Assembly: GCA_035572335.1 (NCBI GenBank) | Contig: DATNAW010000238.1 | Coordinates: forward strand, 1 to 6,595 | DNA from: 66-474 sp035572335 | Lineage (GTDB): Bacteria > Pseudomonadota > Gammaproteobacteria > Xanthomonadales > Rhodanobacteraceae | Direction of reading: 5' to 3' | Length of the DNA: 6,595 bases | Shown here: positions 1 through 6,100 of the stretch, one piece after another | Layout of the letters: every line of letters begins with the position of its first letter | How positions within the stretch are numbered: the stretch's first letter is position 1 | The notes under the pieces: model-generated | Told to the model about the DNA's origin: nothing | The model's database searches: none | What the model saw: the letters and a program-made list of their open reading frames with translations, nothing else | Made by a program: the position numbers and the translations under genes

Positions 1-1230
1 GGCGCGTACATCAAGGTGCCGGTCGGCAAGGCGACGCTGGGCCGCATCATGAATGTGCTGGGCGAGCCCATCGACGAACGCGGTCCGGTCGATTCCGAGC
101 AGCAGTGGGAAATCCATCGCGCCGCGCCGTCGTACGAAGACCAGGCCGCGGCCAACGAATTGCTGGAAACCGGCATCAAGGTGATCGACCTGATGTGCCC
201 GTTTGCCAAGGGCGGCAAGGTCGGCCTGTTCGGCGGCGCGGGCGTGGGCAAGACGGTGACGATGCTGGAGCTGATCAACAACATCGCGACCCAGCACTCG
301 GGTCTGTCGGTGTTCGCCGGCGTGGGCGAGCGCACCCGCGAAGGCAACGACTTCTACCACGAGATGATCGAAGCCGGCGTCGTCAAACCGGACAACTTTC
401 CGGAATCGAAGGTCGCGATGGTGTACGGCCAGATGAACGAGCCGCCGGGCAACCGCCTGCGCGTCGCGCTGACAGGCCTGACCATGGCCGAATACTTCCG
501 CGACGAGAAGGATGCGTCGGGCAAGGGCCGCGACATCCTGTTCTTCGTGGACAACATCTATCGCTACACGCTGGCAGGCACCGAGGTGTCGGCGCTGCTC
601 GGCCGCATGCCGTCGGCGGTGGGTTACCAGCCCACGCTTGCGGACGAAATGGGCCGCCTGCAGGAACGCATCACCTCGACCAAGACCGGATCGATCACGT
701 CGATCCAGGCCGTCTACGTGCCGGCCGACGACTACACCGATCCGTCGCCCGCGACCACCTTCGCGCACCTGGACTCGACCGTGGCGCTGTCGCGCGACAT
801 CGCCTCGCTCGGCATTTATCCGGCCGTCGATCCGCTGGCCTCGACCTCGCGCCAGCTTGATCCGCTGGTGATCGGGCAGGAGCACTACGACGTCGCGCGC
901 AAGGTGCAGGGCACGCTGCAGCGTTACAAGGAATTGAAGGACATCATCGCGATCCTCGGCATGGACGAGCTTTCCGAAGAGGACAAGCAGGCCGTGTACC
1001 GCGCGCGCAAATGCGAGCGCTTCTTCTCGCAGCCGTTCCACGTCGCGGAAGTGTTCACCGGCTCGCCCGGCAAGTACGTGCCGCTGAAGGAAACCATTCG
1101 CGCATTCAAGATGATCGTCGAAGGCGAAGTCGACCACCTGCCCGAGCAGGCGTTCTACATGGTCGGCGGCATCGAAGACGCCATCAAGAAGGGCGAAGCG
1201 ATGAACGCATCCGAGAAGAAGGCGGCCTGA
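1..1230 (+). CDS. atpD: F1Fo ATP synthase subunit beta (5' end cut by window)
   Basis: Catalytic beta subunit of the F1 sector, which makes ATP from ADP and phosphate on the cytoplasmic side of the inner membrane. The frame is open from base 1 (reads GAYIKVPVG). Matching Walker A to the E. coli protein suggests about 70 N-terminal residues lie outside the window. Visible motifs: Walker A GGAGVGKT at 232-255, the GERTREGNDFYHEM segment with the catalytic Glu codon at 328-330, the Walker B region FFVDNIYRYTLAG with its Asp codon at 550-552, then ALLGRMPSAVGYQPTLA, the SLGIYPAVDPLASTSRQLD stretch and the DELSEED segment. Before Walker B, the RDEKDASGKGRD stretch is a few residues longer than in E. 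coli. The C-terminal RKCERFF differs from the commoner RKIQRF(F/L). Both look like lineage variation. It is followed after 10 nt by atpC, as in a standard atp operon. Identity is essentially certain. Confidence 0.98.
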   Translation, partial: GAYIKVPVGKATLGRIMNVLGEPIDERGPVDSEQQWEIHRAAPSYEDQAAANELLETGIKVIDLMCPFAKGGKVGLFGGAGVGKTVTMLELINNIATQHSGLSVFAGVGERTREGNDFYHEMIEAGVVKPDNFPESKVAMVYGQMNEPPGNRLRVALTGLTMAEYFRDEKDASGKGRDILFFVDNIYRYTLAGTEVSALLGRMPSAVGYQPTLADEMGRLQERITSTKTGSITSIQAVYVPADDYTDPSPATTFAHLDSTVALSRDIASLGIYPAVDPLASTSRQLDPLVIGQEHYDVARKVQGTLQRYKELKDIIAILGMDELSEEDKQAVYRARKCERFFSQPFHVAEVFTGSPGKYVPLKETIRAFKMIVEGEVDHLPEQAFYMVGGIEDAIKKGEAMNASEKKAA

Positions 1231-1240
1231 GCGCACGATC

Positions 1241-1663
1241 ATGGCGACCATCCGTTGCGACATCGTCAGCGCCGAAGCCAACATCTTCCACGGAGAAGCT
1301 GCGCTGGTCATCGCCAGCGGCGAAGCCGGCGAGCTCGGCATCGCGCCGCGCCACGAGCCGCTGCTGACGCGCCTCAAGCCCGGCCAGGTCGAAGTGGTCG
1401 GCGAGGACGGCACGCGGCACGGCTACTACGTGTCCGGCGGCATCCTCGAAGTGCAGCCGAACGTGGTGACGGTGCTGGCCGACACCGCGTTGCGCGCCGA
1501 CGAGATCGATGAGGCCGCCGCCAAGCGCGCCAAGGAAGAAGCCGAGCGCGTGCTGCAAAACCGCGGTGACGCCAAGACCGTCGAGCAGGCGCAGGAACAA
1601 CTCACCCAGGCCGTCGCGCAGTTGCAGGCGCTGGAACGGCTGCGGCGCAATCTGCAGCACTGA
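1241..1663 (+). CDS. atpC: F1Fo ATP synthase subunit epsilon
   Basis: Epsilon subunit of the central stalk. It couples rotor to catalytic head and can inhibit ATP hydrolysis. At 140 aa it is the usual length. The N-terminal beta-sandwich (about residues 1-85) carries the family pattern GELGIAPRHEPLLTRLKPG and then YYVSGGILEVQPNVVTVLAD. The C-terminal helical hairpin (about 88-140) is charged and Ala/Gln/Glu-rich, ending ALERLRRNLQH. The start is the ATG 10 nt after the atpD stop. No good Shine-Dalgarno sequence sits just before it, so translational coupling to atpD is likely (inference). It is the last gene of the atp operon, as shown by the intrinsic terminator 20 nt beyond its stop codon. 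Confidence 0.97.
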   Translation: MATIRCDIVSAEANIFHGEAALVIASGEAGELGIAPRHEPLLTRLKPGQVEVVGEDGTRHGYYVSGGILEVQPNVVTVLADTALRADEIDEAAAKRAKEEAERVLQNRGDAKTVEQAQEQLTQAVAQLQALERLRRNLQH

Positions 1664-1683
1664 CCTATTTCCATGCTGATCCG

Positions 1684-1714
1684 AAACGCCGGCCGCAAGC
1701 CGGCGTTTTTGTTT
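1684..1714 (+). terminator. Rho-independent terminator of the atp operon
   Basis: A perfect 8-bp GC-rich stem, ACGCCGGC (1686-1693) pairing with GCCGGCGT (1699-1706), encloses a 5-nt loop CGCAA. It can be extended by two A-T pairs, and a T-rich tail TTTTTGTTT follows at 1706-1714. It lies 20 nt after the atpC stop and before glmU, so it separates the ATP synthase operon from glmU. Confidence 0.9.
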
Positions 1715-1810
1715 GGCCGGATGCCCGGCACGTGGTCGGCGCGCATGGAATCCGCCACTTGCCGCCGGGCGCGCGTTGCGCCAATGTTGCGCGACCCACC
1801 GGAGACCACC

Positions 1811-3175
1811 ATGGCCGATCCGCTGCACGTCATCGTCCTCGCCGCCGGCGAGGGCAAGCGCATGAAGTCGCTGTTGCCCAAGGTGTTGCTGCCGCTGGCC
1901 GGCCGGCCGATGCTGGCGCACGTCCTGGACACCGCGCGCGCGTTGCGCCCGGAAGGCCTGCACGTGGTGTACGGCCATCGCGGCGAGCAGGTGCGCACCG
2001 CATTCGCGCGCGACACCGACATCCACTGGGTGCATCAGTCCGAACAACGCGGAACCGGTCACGCCGTGCGCCTGGCAATGCACGATATCGCGGATCCCGC
2101 GCGCATCCTGGTGCTGTACGGCGACGTGCCGTTGCTGCGCTGGGAAACGCTGGCGGAACTGATCGCCACGCACGCCGAGCTCGCCGTGCTCGCCGCGGAG
2201 CTGGACAACCCCGCCGGCTACGGACGGGTGCTGCGCGACGGACTGGGCCGGGTGCGCGCGATCGTCGAAGAAAAAGACGCGGACGATGCGCAGCGCGGCA
2301 TCCGAATCGTCAACACCGGCGTCGTGTTCGCGGAGTCGCGCCCGCTGCGGCGCTGGGTCGACCAGCTTTCGGCGGACAACCAGCAGGGCGAGTTGTATCT
2401 GACCGACGTGTTCGAGCGCGCCGCGGCGGAAGGTGCTCCGGCCGACGTGGTGCTGACGGCCAATCCCGTCGAGGCGTTTGGTGCCAACGATGCTGCGCAA
2501 CTCGCGGAGCTTTCCGCGTTCCTGCGCCGCCGCGACGCGGAACGCGTGTTGATGGAAGGCGTGCGGCTCGCGGATCCGGCGCGCTTCGATCTGCGTGGCC
2601 ACTTCAGCCATGGCCGTGACGTCGAGATCGACGTCGACGTGATCCTCGAAGGCGGCGTGACACTCGGCGACGGCGTGAGGATCGGGCCGTTCTGCCGGCT
2701 GCGTGATGTGAATCTGGCGGCAGGCACCGAAGTGTTCGCGCATTGCGACCTGGAAGGCGTCACCACCTATGGCGCGTGCAACATCGGCCCGTTCGCCCGC
2801 CTGCGCCCCGGTACCGAACTCGCCGCGGGCGTGCACGTCGGCAACTTCGTCGAAACCAAGAAGGCCAAGCTCGGCGAAGGCAGCAAGGCCAACCACCTCA
2901 CCTACCTCGGCGACGCGAAGATCGGCGCGCACGTGAATGTCGGTGCCGGCACCATCACCTGCAATTACGACGGCGTGAACAAGCACGTCACCGAGATCGG
3001 CAATGGCGCCTTCATCGGTTCCAACACGGCGCTGGTCGCGCCGGTGAAGGTGGGCGCCAACGCCACGATCGGCGCGGGCTCCGTCATCGCGGCCGATGCG
3101 CCTGCGGACAAACTGACCCTCGCGCGCGGCAAGCAGACCACCATCAAGGATTGGCAGCGGCCCGGGAAGAAATAG
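1811..3175 (+). CDS. glmU: Bifunctional UDP-N-acetylglucosamine pyrophosphorylase / glucosamine-1-phosphate N-acetyltransferase
   Basis: Acetylates glucosamine-1-phosphate with acetyl-CoA, then couples it to UTP to give UDP-GlcNAc, the precursor of peptidoglycan and lipopolysaccharide. It is a cytosolic trimer in known relatives. At 454 aa it is close to the usual ~456. The N-terminal uridyltransferase domain (about 1-227) shows LAAGEGKRM at 10-18, LPKVL with Lys24, GTGHAVR, YGDVPLL with Asp105 and GANDAAQL with Asn226. The loop LAAGEGKRM has Lys where LAAGxGTRM is common. The C-terminal left-handed beta-helix (about 250-454) shows RLRPGTEL, ETKKAKLGEGSKANHLTYLGD with the catalytic-type His362, and NVGAGTITCNYDG. 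The frame stays open upstream to 1673, but ATG 1811 is chosen: it has GGAG six nt upstream, and the upstream extension would encode the atp terminator. Glucosamine synthase glmS often lies nearby in other proteobacteria but is not in this window. Convergent with the chorismatase, 38 nt apart. Confidence 0.98.
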   Translation: MADPLHVIVLAAGEGKRMKSLLPKVLLPLAGRPMLAHVLDTARALRPEGLHVVYGHRGEQVRTAFARDTDIHWVHQSEQRGTGHAVRLAMHDIADPARILVLYGDVPLLRWETLAELIATHAELAVLAAELDNPAGYGRVLRDGLGRVRAIVEEKDADDAQRGIRIVNTGVVFAESRPLRRWVDQLSADNQQGELYLTDVFERAAAEGAPADVVLTANPVEAFGANDAAQLAELSAFLRRRDAERVLMEGVRLADPARFDLRGHFSHGRDVEIDVDVILEGGVTLGDGVRIGPFCRLRDVNLAAGTEVFAHCDLEGVTTYGACNIGPFARLRPGTELAAGVHVGNFVETKKAKLGEGSKANHLTYLGDAKIGAHVNVGAGTITCNYDGVNKHVTEIGNGAFIGSNTALVAPVKVGANATIGAGSVIAADAPADKLTLARGKQTTIKDWQRPGKK

Positions 3176-3213
3176 GATGCGACCTTCCGGGCGCGTTGTT
3201 CTATCAATCCCCG

Positions 3214-4179
3214 CTAACGCGGAAACCCCGACCAGCCATCGATCTCGACCAGCAATTCGCGGCGGCAGATGTCACCCTGCAGGAACAGGCGTGGTACCGA
3301 CGGATCGAGATGCCGTGCAAGCGCGACGCTGACGGCGTCGAGGTCTTCCGGGTGCCGCACGTAAACCTTCAGGGGCGAAAACGCGTCGAACGGCGGCAGC
3401 GTGGCGCGCTCCAGCAAGGCCTTCAGGTTGGCAAAGGCCTCGTCGACCTGCGCGGTGACGTCGCCGACGTGGTGGGAAGCGTGACCGATCACCGCGGCGG
3501 TCCCGGAAATCGCAAGGCCGCCCTGCGGCAACAACATCGCGCGGGCAAAGCTGGGCGCGGTCGGCCCGTACTGGCGCGGATATTCCCAGGCACTGACCTG
3601 GCGCGGATTTTCCAGCGCGGTGCCATCGGCGGTGGCGGAAAGCGCGTACACCTGCAGGCGACCGCGCGGGCCGCGATGCCCGATCGCCGTCGCGGCCGGA
3701 TAACGCGCCAGGCCATGGGCGGCCATTCTTTGCGCACGCGCACTGCAGAAGCGGCGATAGCGTTCCATGTCGCCCTCGCCGGCGTTGATTGTGTCGAGGT
3801 AATTCCAGACCCGCAGCAGATGCCGCTCGGAGCTTTCGGCCAGATGCGTGAGCAAGCGGTCGTATGCATGCGTGCACGCGGCTTCGATGTCACCCCGCTT
3901 TTCGTCCACCTCGATCGCCATGAACTGCCAACCGGCGCCGCGCGACCAGCGCAGGTCGCCGTCCCTGCCGTGGCTCACCTCTCCCGCGACCGACCAGCAC
4001 TCGGCAACGGCGGGTGCGGACAGCGCCGTTTGCATGACGTGCAGATGGCGCGGGTCGGTTAGGTTCGGATCGGCGGGGGCGAAGGTGAATGCCGCGAGCG
4101 TGCCCGGTCGGCCGAGCCGTGACGCTATCGGCGCGTCGCGGTATTCGACGCGGAGCGATCCCGGAGCGGCATCCTTCAT
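3214..4179 (-). CDS. xanB2: Chorismatase, XanB2/Hyg5-like (probable 3-hydroxybenzoate synthase)
   Basis: Predicted to cleave chorismate to pyruvate plus a hydroxybenzoate. In Xanthomonas, XanB2 makes 3-HBA for the pigment xanthomonadin and 4-HBA for ubiquinone. Residues use the ATG at 4179 as 1 (321 aa). Visible: LRVEYRDAP (9-17), LLRVWNYLDTINAGEGDMERYRRFCSAR across 121-148 (a strong family block), AISGTAAVIGHASHHVGD (223-240), an RidA/YjgF-like segment DAFSPLKVYVRHPEDLDAV (265-283), and a C-terminal QGDICRRELLVEIDG. In that last block Cys305 lies seven residues before Glu312. As I recall the family, Cys/Glu at this spacing marks the 3-HBA-forming Hyg5 type, with Glu catalytic. An in-frame ATG at 4248 would add 23 basic, unconserved-looking residues and has no Shine-Dalgarno; the 4179 ATG has only a weak GGA. 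Divergent from the ACP gene. Family assignment is strong; product specificity and symbol are inferred. Confidence 0.88.
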   Translation of the reverse strand: MKDAAPGSLRVEYRDAPIASRLGRPGTLAAFTFAPADPNLTDPRHLHVMQTALSAPAVAECWSVAGEVSHGRDGDLRWSRGAGWQFMAIEVDEKRGDIEAACTHAYDRLLTHLAESSERHLLRVWNYLDTINAGEGDMERYRRFCSARAQRMAAHGLARYPAATAIGHRGPRGRLQVYALSATADGTALENPRQVSAWEYPRQYGPTAPSFARAMLLPQGGLAISGTAAVIGHASHHVGDVTAQVDEAFANLKALLERATLPPFDAFSPLKVYVRHPEDLDAVSVALARHLDPSVPRLFLQGDICRRELLVEIDGWSGFPR

Positions 4180-4247
4180 GCGCTTGCATCCGTGCCGTCT
4201 GGAGCCATGTTCGAGCCTTCCGGTAACGTCTTGATTCAAACCCCTCA

Positions 4248-4256
4248 TGGTACACT
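4248..4256 (+). promoter_or_regulatory. Candidate extended -10 promoter for the acyl carrier protein gene
   Basis: TGGTACACT contains the TG-n of an extended -10 followed by TACACT, four of six matches to TATAAT. It lies 37 nt before the chosen ACP start. A TTGATT hexamer at 4231-4236 could serve as a -35 but is only 14 nt away, shorter than ideal, so recognition would rest on the extended -10. The site is in the divergent intergenic region and overlaps the more distal ATG of the opposing chorismatase gene. Pattern-based only. Confidence 0.4.
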
Positions 4257-4293
4257 AACCGGCTGATTGAGCGCGATGGTGGAGCCCCGTAGC

Positions 4294-4566
4294 ATGACCC
4301 AGCAGACCCCTGCGGAGCAGGAATTGGCGAAGTTGATCGTCGAGAGCCTCAGCCTCGAAGACGTGAAGCCGGAAAGCATCGACCCGGAGGCGCCGTTGTT
4401 CGGAGGTGAGCTCGGCCTCGATTCCATCGACGCACTGGAACTCGCGCTGGCGGTTTCCAAACGCTACGGCGTGCAATTGCGTTCGGACAATCCCGACAAC
4501 CGCCGCGTGTTCGGTTCGCTGCGCGCGCTGTCCGAATTCATCGAAGCGGATCGCCCGGCGGCGTAG
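4294..4566 (+). CDS. Acyl carrier protein, xanthomonadin/aryl-polyene type (XanC-like)
   Basis: A small phosphopantetheine-binding carrier of 90 aa that would hold a growing acyl or aryl chain as a thioester in the cytosol. The attachment site is Ser44 in GLDSIDALEL (41-50). The preceding IDPEAPLFGGELGLDS and following ALAVSKRYGVQLRSDNP resemble ACPs of aryl polyene clusters more than fatty-acid AcpP. Helix 4 is predicted around FGSLRALSEFIE (73-84). The frame is open upstream to a TTG at 4267 and an ATG at 4276, but ATG 4294 is chosen: GGTGGAG at 4278-4284 is a good Shine-Dalgarno nine nt ahead, and MTQQTPAEQELAKLIV is a typical N-terminus. It lies head-to-head with the chorismatase, the partner type found with it in Xanthomonas pigment clusters. 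It appears monocistronic, since the next gene converges after 9 nt. No cognate ketosynthase or phosphopantetheinyl transferase is in the window. Confidence 0.9.
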   Translation: MTQQTPAEQELAKLIVESLSLEDVKPESIDPEAPLFGGELGLDSIDALELALAVSKRYGVQLRSDNPDNRRVFGSLRALSEFIEADRPAA

Positions 4567-4575
4567 GCTGCAAAC

Positions 4576-5238
4576 CTACTGCGGCTGTGGATCGTTGCCC
4601 TGGTACTTGGCGCGCAGCATGCGGTATCGCTGCAATTGCGTCGCGAACTTCGTCTGCGCCTCGGCAAGATCGGCCCGGCGCTTCGTCAATGCATTGCGCT
4701 CCTCGCTGACGCTTTCGCGTTGCTCGGTAATGCGCGTGTTGACGTAGGGTGGAATCGGTTTTCCGGAATGTTCAAGGTCCGCCGCGTGCGCAAGCAGGTC
4801 GGTGAGGGTATTTTCCTGGCTGCGCAGGTTGGTCTGCAGCGTGGCGATGTCGGTCTGGATCTGCTGCAGTTGCGCCTGCTGGGACTGCCGCAAATCCTTG
4901 TCGGTGGGATAAGCCGACAGCATCTGCGTGTCTTCGAGGCTCTGCTGCTGCGCTGCGCGTTTCGCGGCGGCGGCGCGTGCGGCCTCCGCGGCGGCGGCCT
5001 GGCGTTCGGCCGGGGTCAGTTCGCGCGAGACGTGGCGCACTACCTGGCCGTCGTTGTTGACGATGTCGTAGCCGCCCGCCAGCGCCGAGGCCGGAATGGT
5101 GTCGCTGAAGTGCACGACCCCCGCCGCATCCTTCCAACGGTAGTGCACGACCGACGAATTGTCGGTGGCTCGAACGGGCGCCACGGCGCTGGCGGCCAGC
5201 AGCAAGGCGGGCAACAGGAGCAGGGCGGTCCGACGCAT
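4576..5238 (-). CDS. Secreted DUF4124-domain protein with a C-terminal coiled coil
   Basis: A 220-aa protein of unknown function. Residues 1-24 form a typical Sec signal peptide: MRR, a Leu/Ala hydrophobic core, and PVRA before a likely cleavage ahead of Thr25. No lipobox Cys is present, so a soluble periplasmic location is likely. Residues 30-70 match the DUF4124 pattern (VHYRWKDAAGVVHFSDTIP, then GYDIVNNDGQVVRHV), a short beta-rich domain common in Xanthomonadales and other proteobacteria. Residues 75-105 are Ala/Gln/Arg-rich, and about 112-212 are Gln/Glu/Leu-rich, strongly helical and likely coiled coil, broken by SGKPIPPYV near 158-166. ATG 5238 is chosen because GGAG lies six nt upstream and the signal peptide begins there; an in-frame ATG at 5283 would precede the likely promoter. 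It lies 80 nt downstream of pyrE on the same strand but seems to have its own promoter. Confidence 0.85.
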   Translation of the reverse strand: MRRTALLLLPALLLAASAVAPVRATDNSSVVHYRWKDAAGVVHFSDTIPASALAGGYDIVNNDGQVVRHVSRELTPAERQAAAAEAARAAAAKRAAQQQSLEDTQMLSAYPTDKDLRQSQQAQLQQIQTDIATLQTNLRSQENTLTDLLAHAADLEHSGKPIPPYVNTRITEQRESVSEERNALTKRRADLAEAQTKFATQLQRYRMLRAKYQGNDPQPQ

Positions 5239-5263
5239 GGGGGGCTCCGGAATGGAGAAATCC

Positions 5264-5269
5264 AGTATA
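5264..5269 (-). promoter_or_regulatory. Candidate -10 element for the DUF4124 gene
   Basis: On the minus strand this reads TATACT, five of six matches to TATAAT, in an otherwise GC-rich region. It is 25 nt upstream of the chosen ATG at 5238, leaving a short leader with the Shine-Dalgarno. No good -35 is present at 16-18 nt (ACAATT and neighbouring hexamers are weak). No terminator was seen between pyrE and this gene, so read-through from pyrE is also possible. Confidence 0.45.
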
Positions 5270-5318
5270 GACCGGAGGTCCATGCAAATTGTGGGCCGAG
5301 GTTTGGCTCGACCGGTAC

Positions 5319-5966
5319 TCAGCCGGCGCCGAAGCGGGCCCGGTAAGCCTCCAACCGTGGACGCTCGCCGGCGAGGTCCGCCCGGCCGCCCGCGAATTCC
5401 AGAAGGTCGACCAGACCGACGATGGCGAACGTCGGCACGCCCTGCTCGCGGGCCAGTTCCTGGGCGGCGGAAAGCATCCCCTGCCCACGCTCCTGACGGT
5501 CAAGCGCGACCAGCACGCCCGCCACCTCCGCCCCCGCGGCGCGGATCAGCCCCAACGATTCGCGCACCGCGGTGCCCGCCGTGATCACGTCGTCCACGAT
5601 CAACACGCGGCCCATGAGCGGCGCGCCGACCAGCGAGCCGCCTTCGCCGTGGTCCTTCGCCTCCTTGCGGTTGTAGGCCCAGGGCACGTCGCGTCCATGC
5701 GACCGCGCCAGCGCGATCGCGGTCGCGGCCGCGAGAGGGATGCCCTTGTAGGCCGGTCCGAACAGCATGTCGAAGCCGATCGCGTTCGCCACGATGGTGC
5801 CGGCGTAGGCCGCGCCCACGTCGGCGAGCGCGGCGCCACCGTCGATGCGGCCCATGTTGAAGAAATACGGACTCTGGCGCCCCGACTTCAGCGTGAAGTC
5901 GCCGAAGCGCAGCACGCCGCGGGCGAGCGCGGTGTCGAGGAAAGCTTGTTGATGGGCTTGGAGCAC
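5319..5966 (-). CDS. pyrE: Orotate phosphoribosyltransferase
   Basis: Transfers phosphoribose from PRPP to orotate, giving orotidine 5'-monophosphate in de novo pyrimidine synthesis; a cytosolic dimer in known relatives. From the GTG at 5966 the protein is 215 aa, against 213 in E. coli. Visible: FGDFTLKSGRQSPYFFN (21-37), LFGPAYKGIPLA (68-79), the flexible catalytic loop NRKEAKDHGEGG (about 100-111), the PRPP-binding motif VLIVDDVITAGTA (121-133), and ALDRQERGQG. The frame continues upstream to an ATG at 6047. That extension is rejected because it runs through the tandem heptamer repeat and is not family-like; the GTG places the N-terminus within one residue of E. coli PyrE. No strong Shine-Dalgarno precedes the GTG. 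Divergent from exonuclease III, and upstream of the DUF4124 gene on the same strand. Confidence 0.96.
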   Translation of the reverse strand: MLQAHQQAFLDTALARGVLRFGDFTLKSGRQSPYFFNMGRIDGGAALADVGAAYAGTIVANAIGFDMLFGPAYKGIPLAAATAIALARSHGRDVPWAYNRKEAKDHGEGGSLVGAPLMGRVLIVDDVITAGTAVRESLGLIRAAGAEVAGVLVALDRQERGQGMLSAAQELAREQGVPTFAIVGLVDLLEFAGGRADLAGERPRLEAYRARFGAG

Positions 5967-5974
5967 GGATTTTA

Positions 5975-5995
5975 GACTCGGGATTCGGGACTCGG
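5975..5995 (-). repeat. Three tandem heptamers (consensus CCGARTC) before pyrE
   Basis: On the minus strand, which is pyrE sense, three perfect-length 7-nt units read CCGAGTC, CCGAATC, CCGAGTC, ending 8 nt before the pyrE GTG. It is the inverted partner of the array at 6073-6093 (19 of 21 positions pair). Confidence 0.85.
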
Positions 5996-6001
5996 ATGAT
6001 A
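5996..6001 (-). promoter_or_regulatory. Weak candidate -10 for pyrE
   Basis: On the minus strand this reads TATCAT, five of six matches to TATAAT, immediately upstream of the heptamer array. It would start transcription within the repeat and give a leader of roughly 20 nt. The hexamer 17 nt upstream (TTATCG) matches TTGACA at only three positions. Low confidence. Confidence 0.25.
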
Positions 6002-6072
6002 CGTGAGCCGGTTTTCGGCGATAAAGGTCGCGCGTGCGTGTCAGCAACGCGCAAACTTTTGCTTTAGGCTTC

Positions 6073-6093
6073 CCGTGTCCCGAGTCCCGAGTC
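6073..6093 (+). repeat. Three tandem heptamers (consensus CCGAGTC) before exonuclease III
   Basis: On the plus strand, which is exonuclease sense, three units read CCGTGTC, CCGAGTC, CCGAGTC, with a partial fourth CCG, ending 7 nt before the GTG start. It forms an imperfect inverted repeat with 5975-5995 across a 77-nt spacer. Confidence 0.85.
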
Positions 6094-6100
6094 CCGCAAC

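Noticed and set aside
1673..1810. N-terminal extension of glmU from an ATG at 1673
   Set aside because: It would translate through the atp terminator stem; the ATG at 1811 has GGAG at good spacing and matches the family N-terminus.
1715..1810. Possible promoter or structured leader for glmU
   Set aside because: Only loose CCGGC/GCCGG pairings typical of GC-rich DNA and no hexamers near consensus, so no site can be called.
1184..2986. 600-codon open frame on the minus strand across atpC and glmU
   Set aside because: It is antisense to two certain genes. The translation is rich in His, Gln, Arg and Val with no recognisable domain, as expected of the complementary frame of GC-rich genes.
2743..4062. 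439-codon open frame on the plus strand across the end of glmU and antisense to the chorismatase
   Set aside because: It overlaps the conserved beta-helix of glmU in another frame and the conserved chorismatase on the other strand. The translation is low-complexity Arg/Gln-rich with no family match.
5282..5318. Possible terminator after pyrE (CGAG/CTCG hairpin on the minus strand)
   Set aside because: The stem is only 4 bp and no T tract follows.
4636..5346. 236-codon plus-strand frame opposite the DUF4124 gene
   Set aside because: The minus-strand frame has a signal peptide, a DUF4124 motif and a Shine-Dalgarno; the plus-strand frame has none of these and looks like a mirror of Ala/Gln codons.
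5289..5975. 228-codon plus-strand frame opposite pyrE
   Set aside because: It is antisense to clear PyrE motifs, with no start signal or recognisable domain.
5975..6093. CRISPR array
   Set aside because: The units are 7 nt, directly abutting with no spacers, and inverted between the two arrays.
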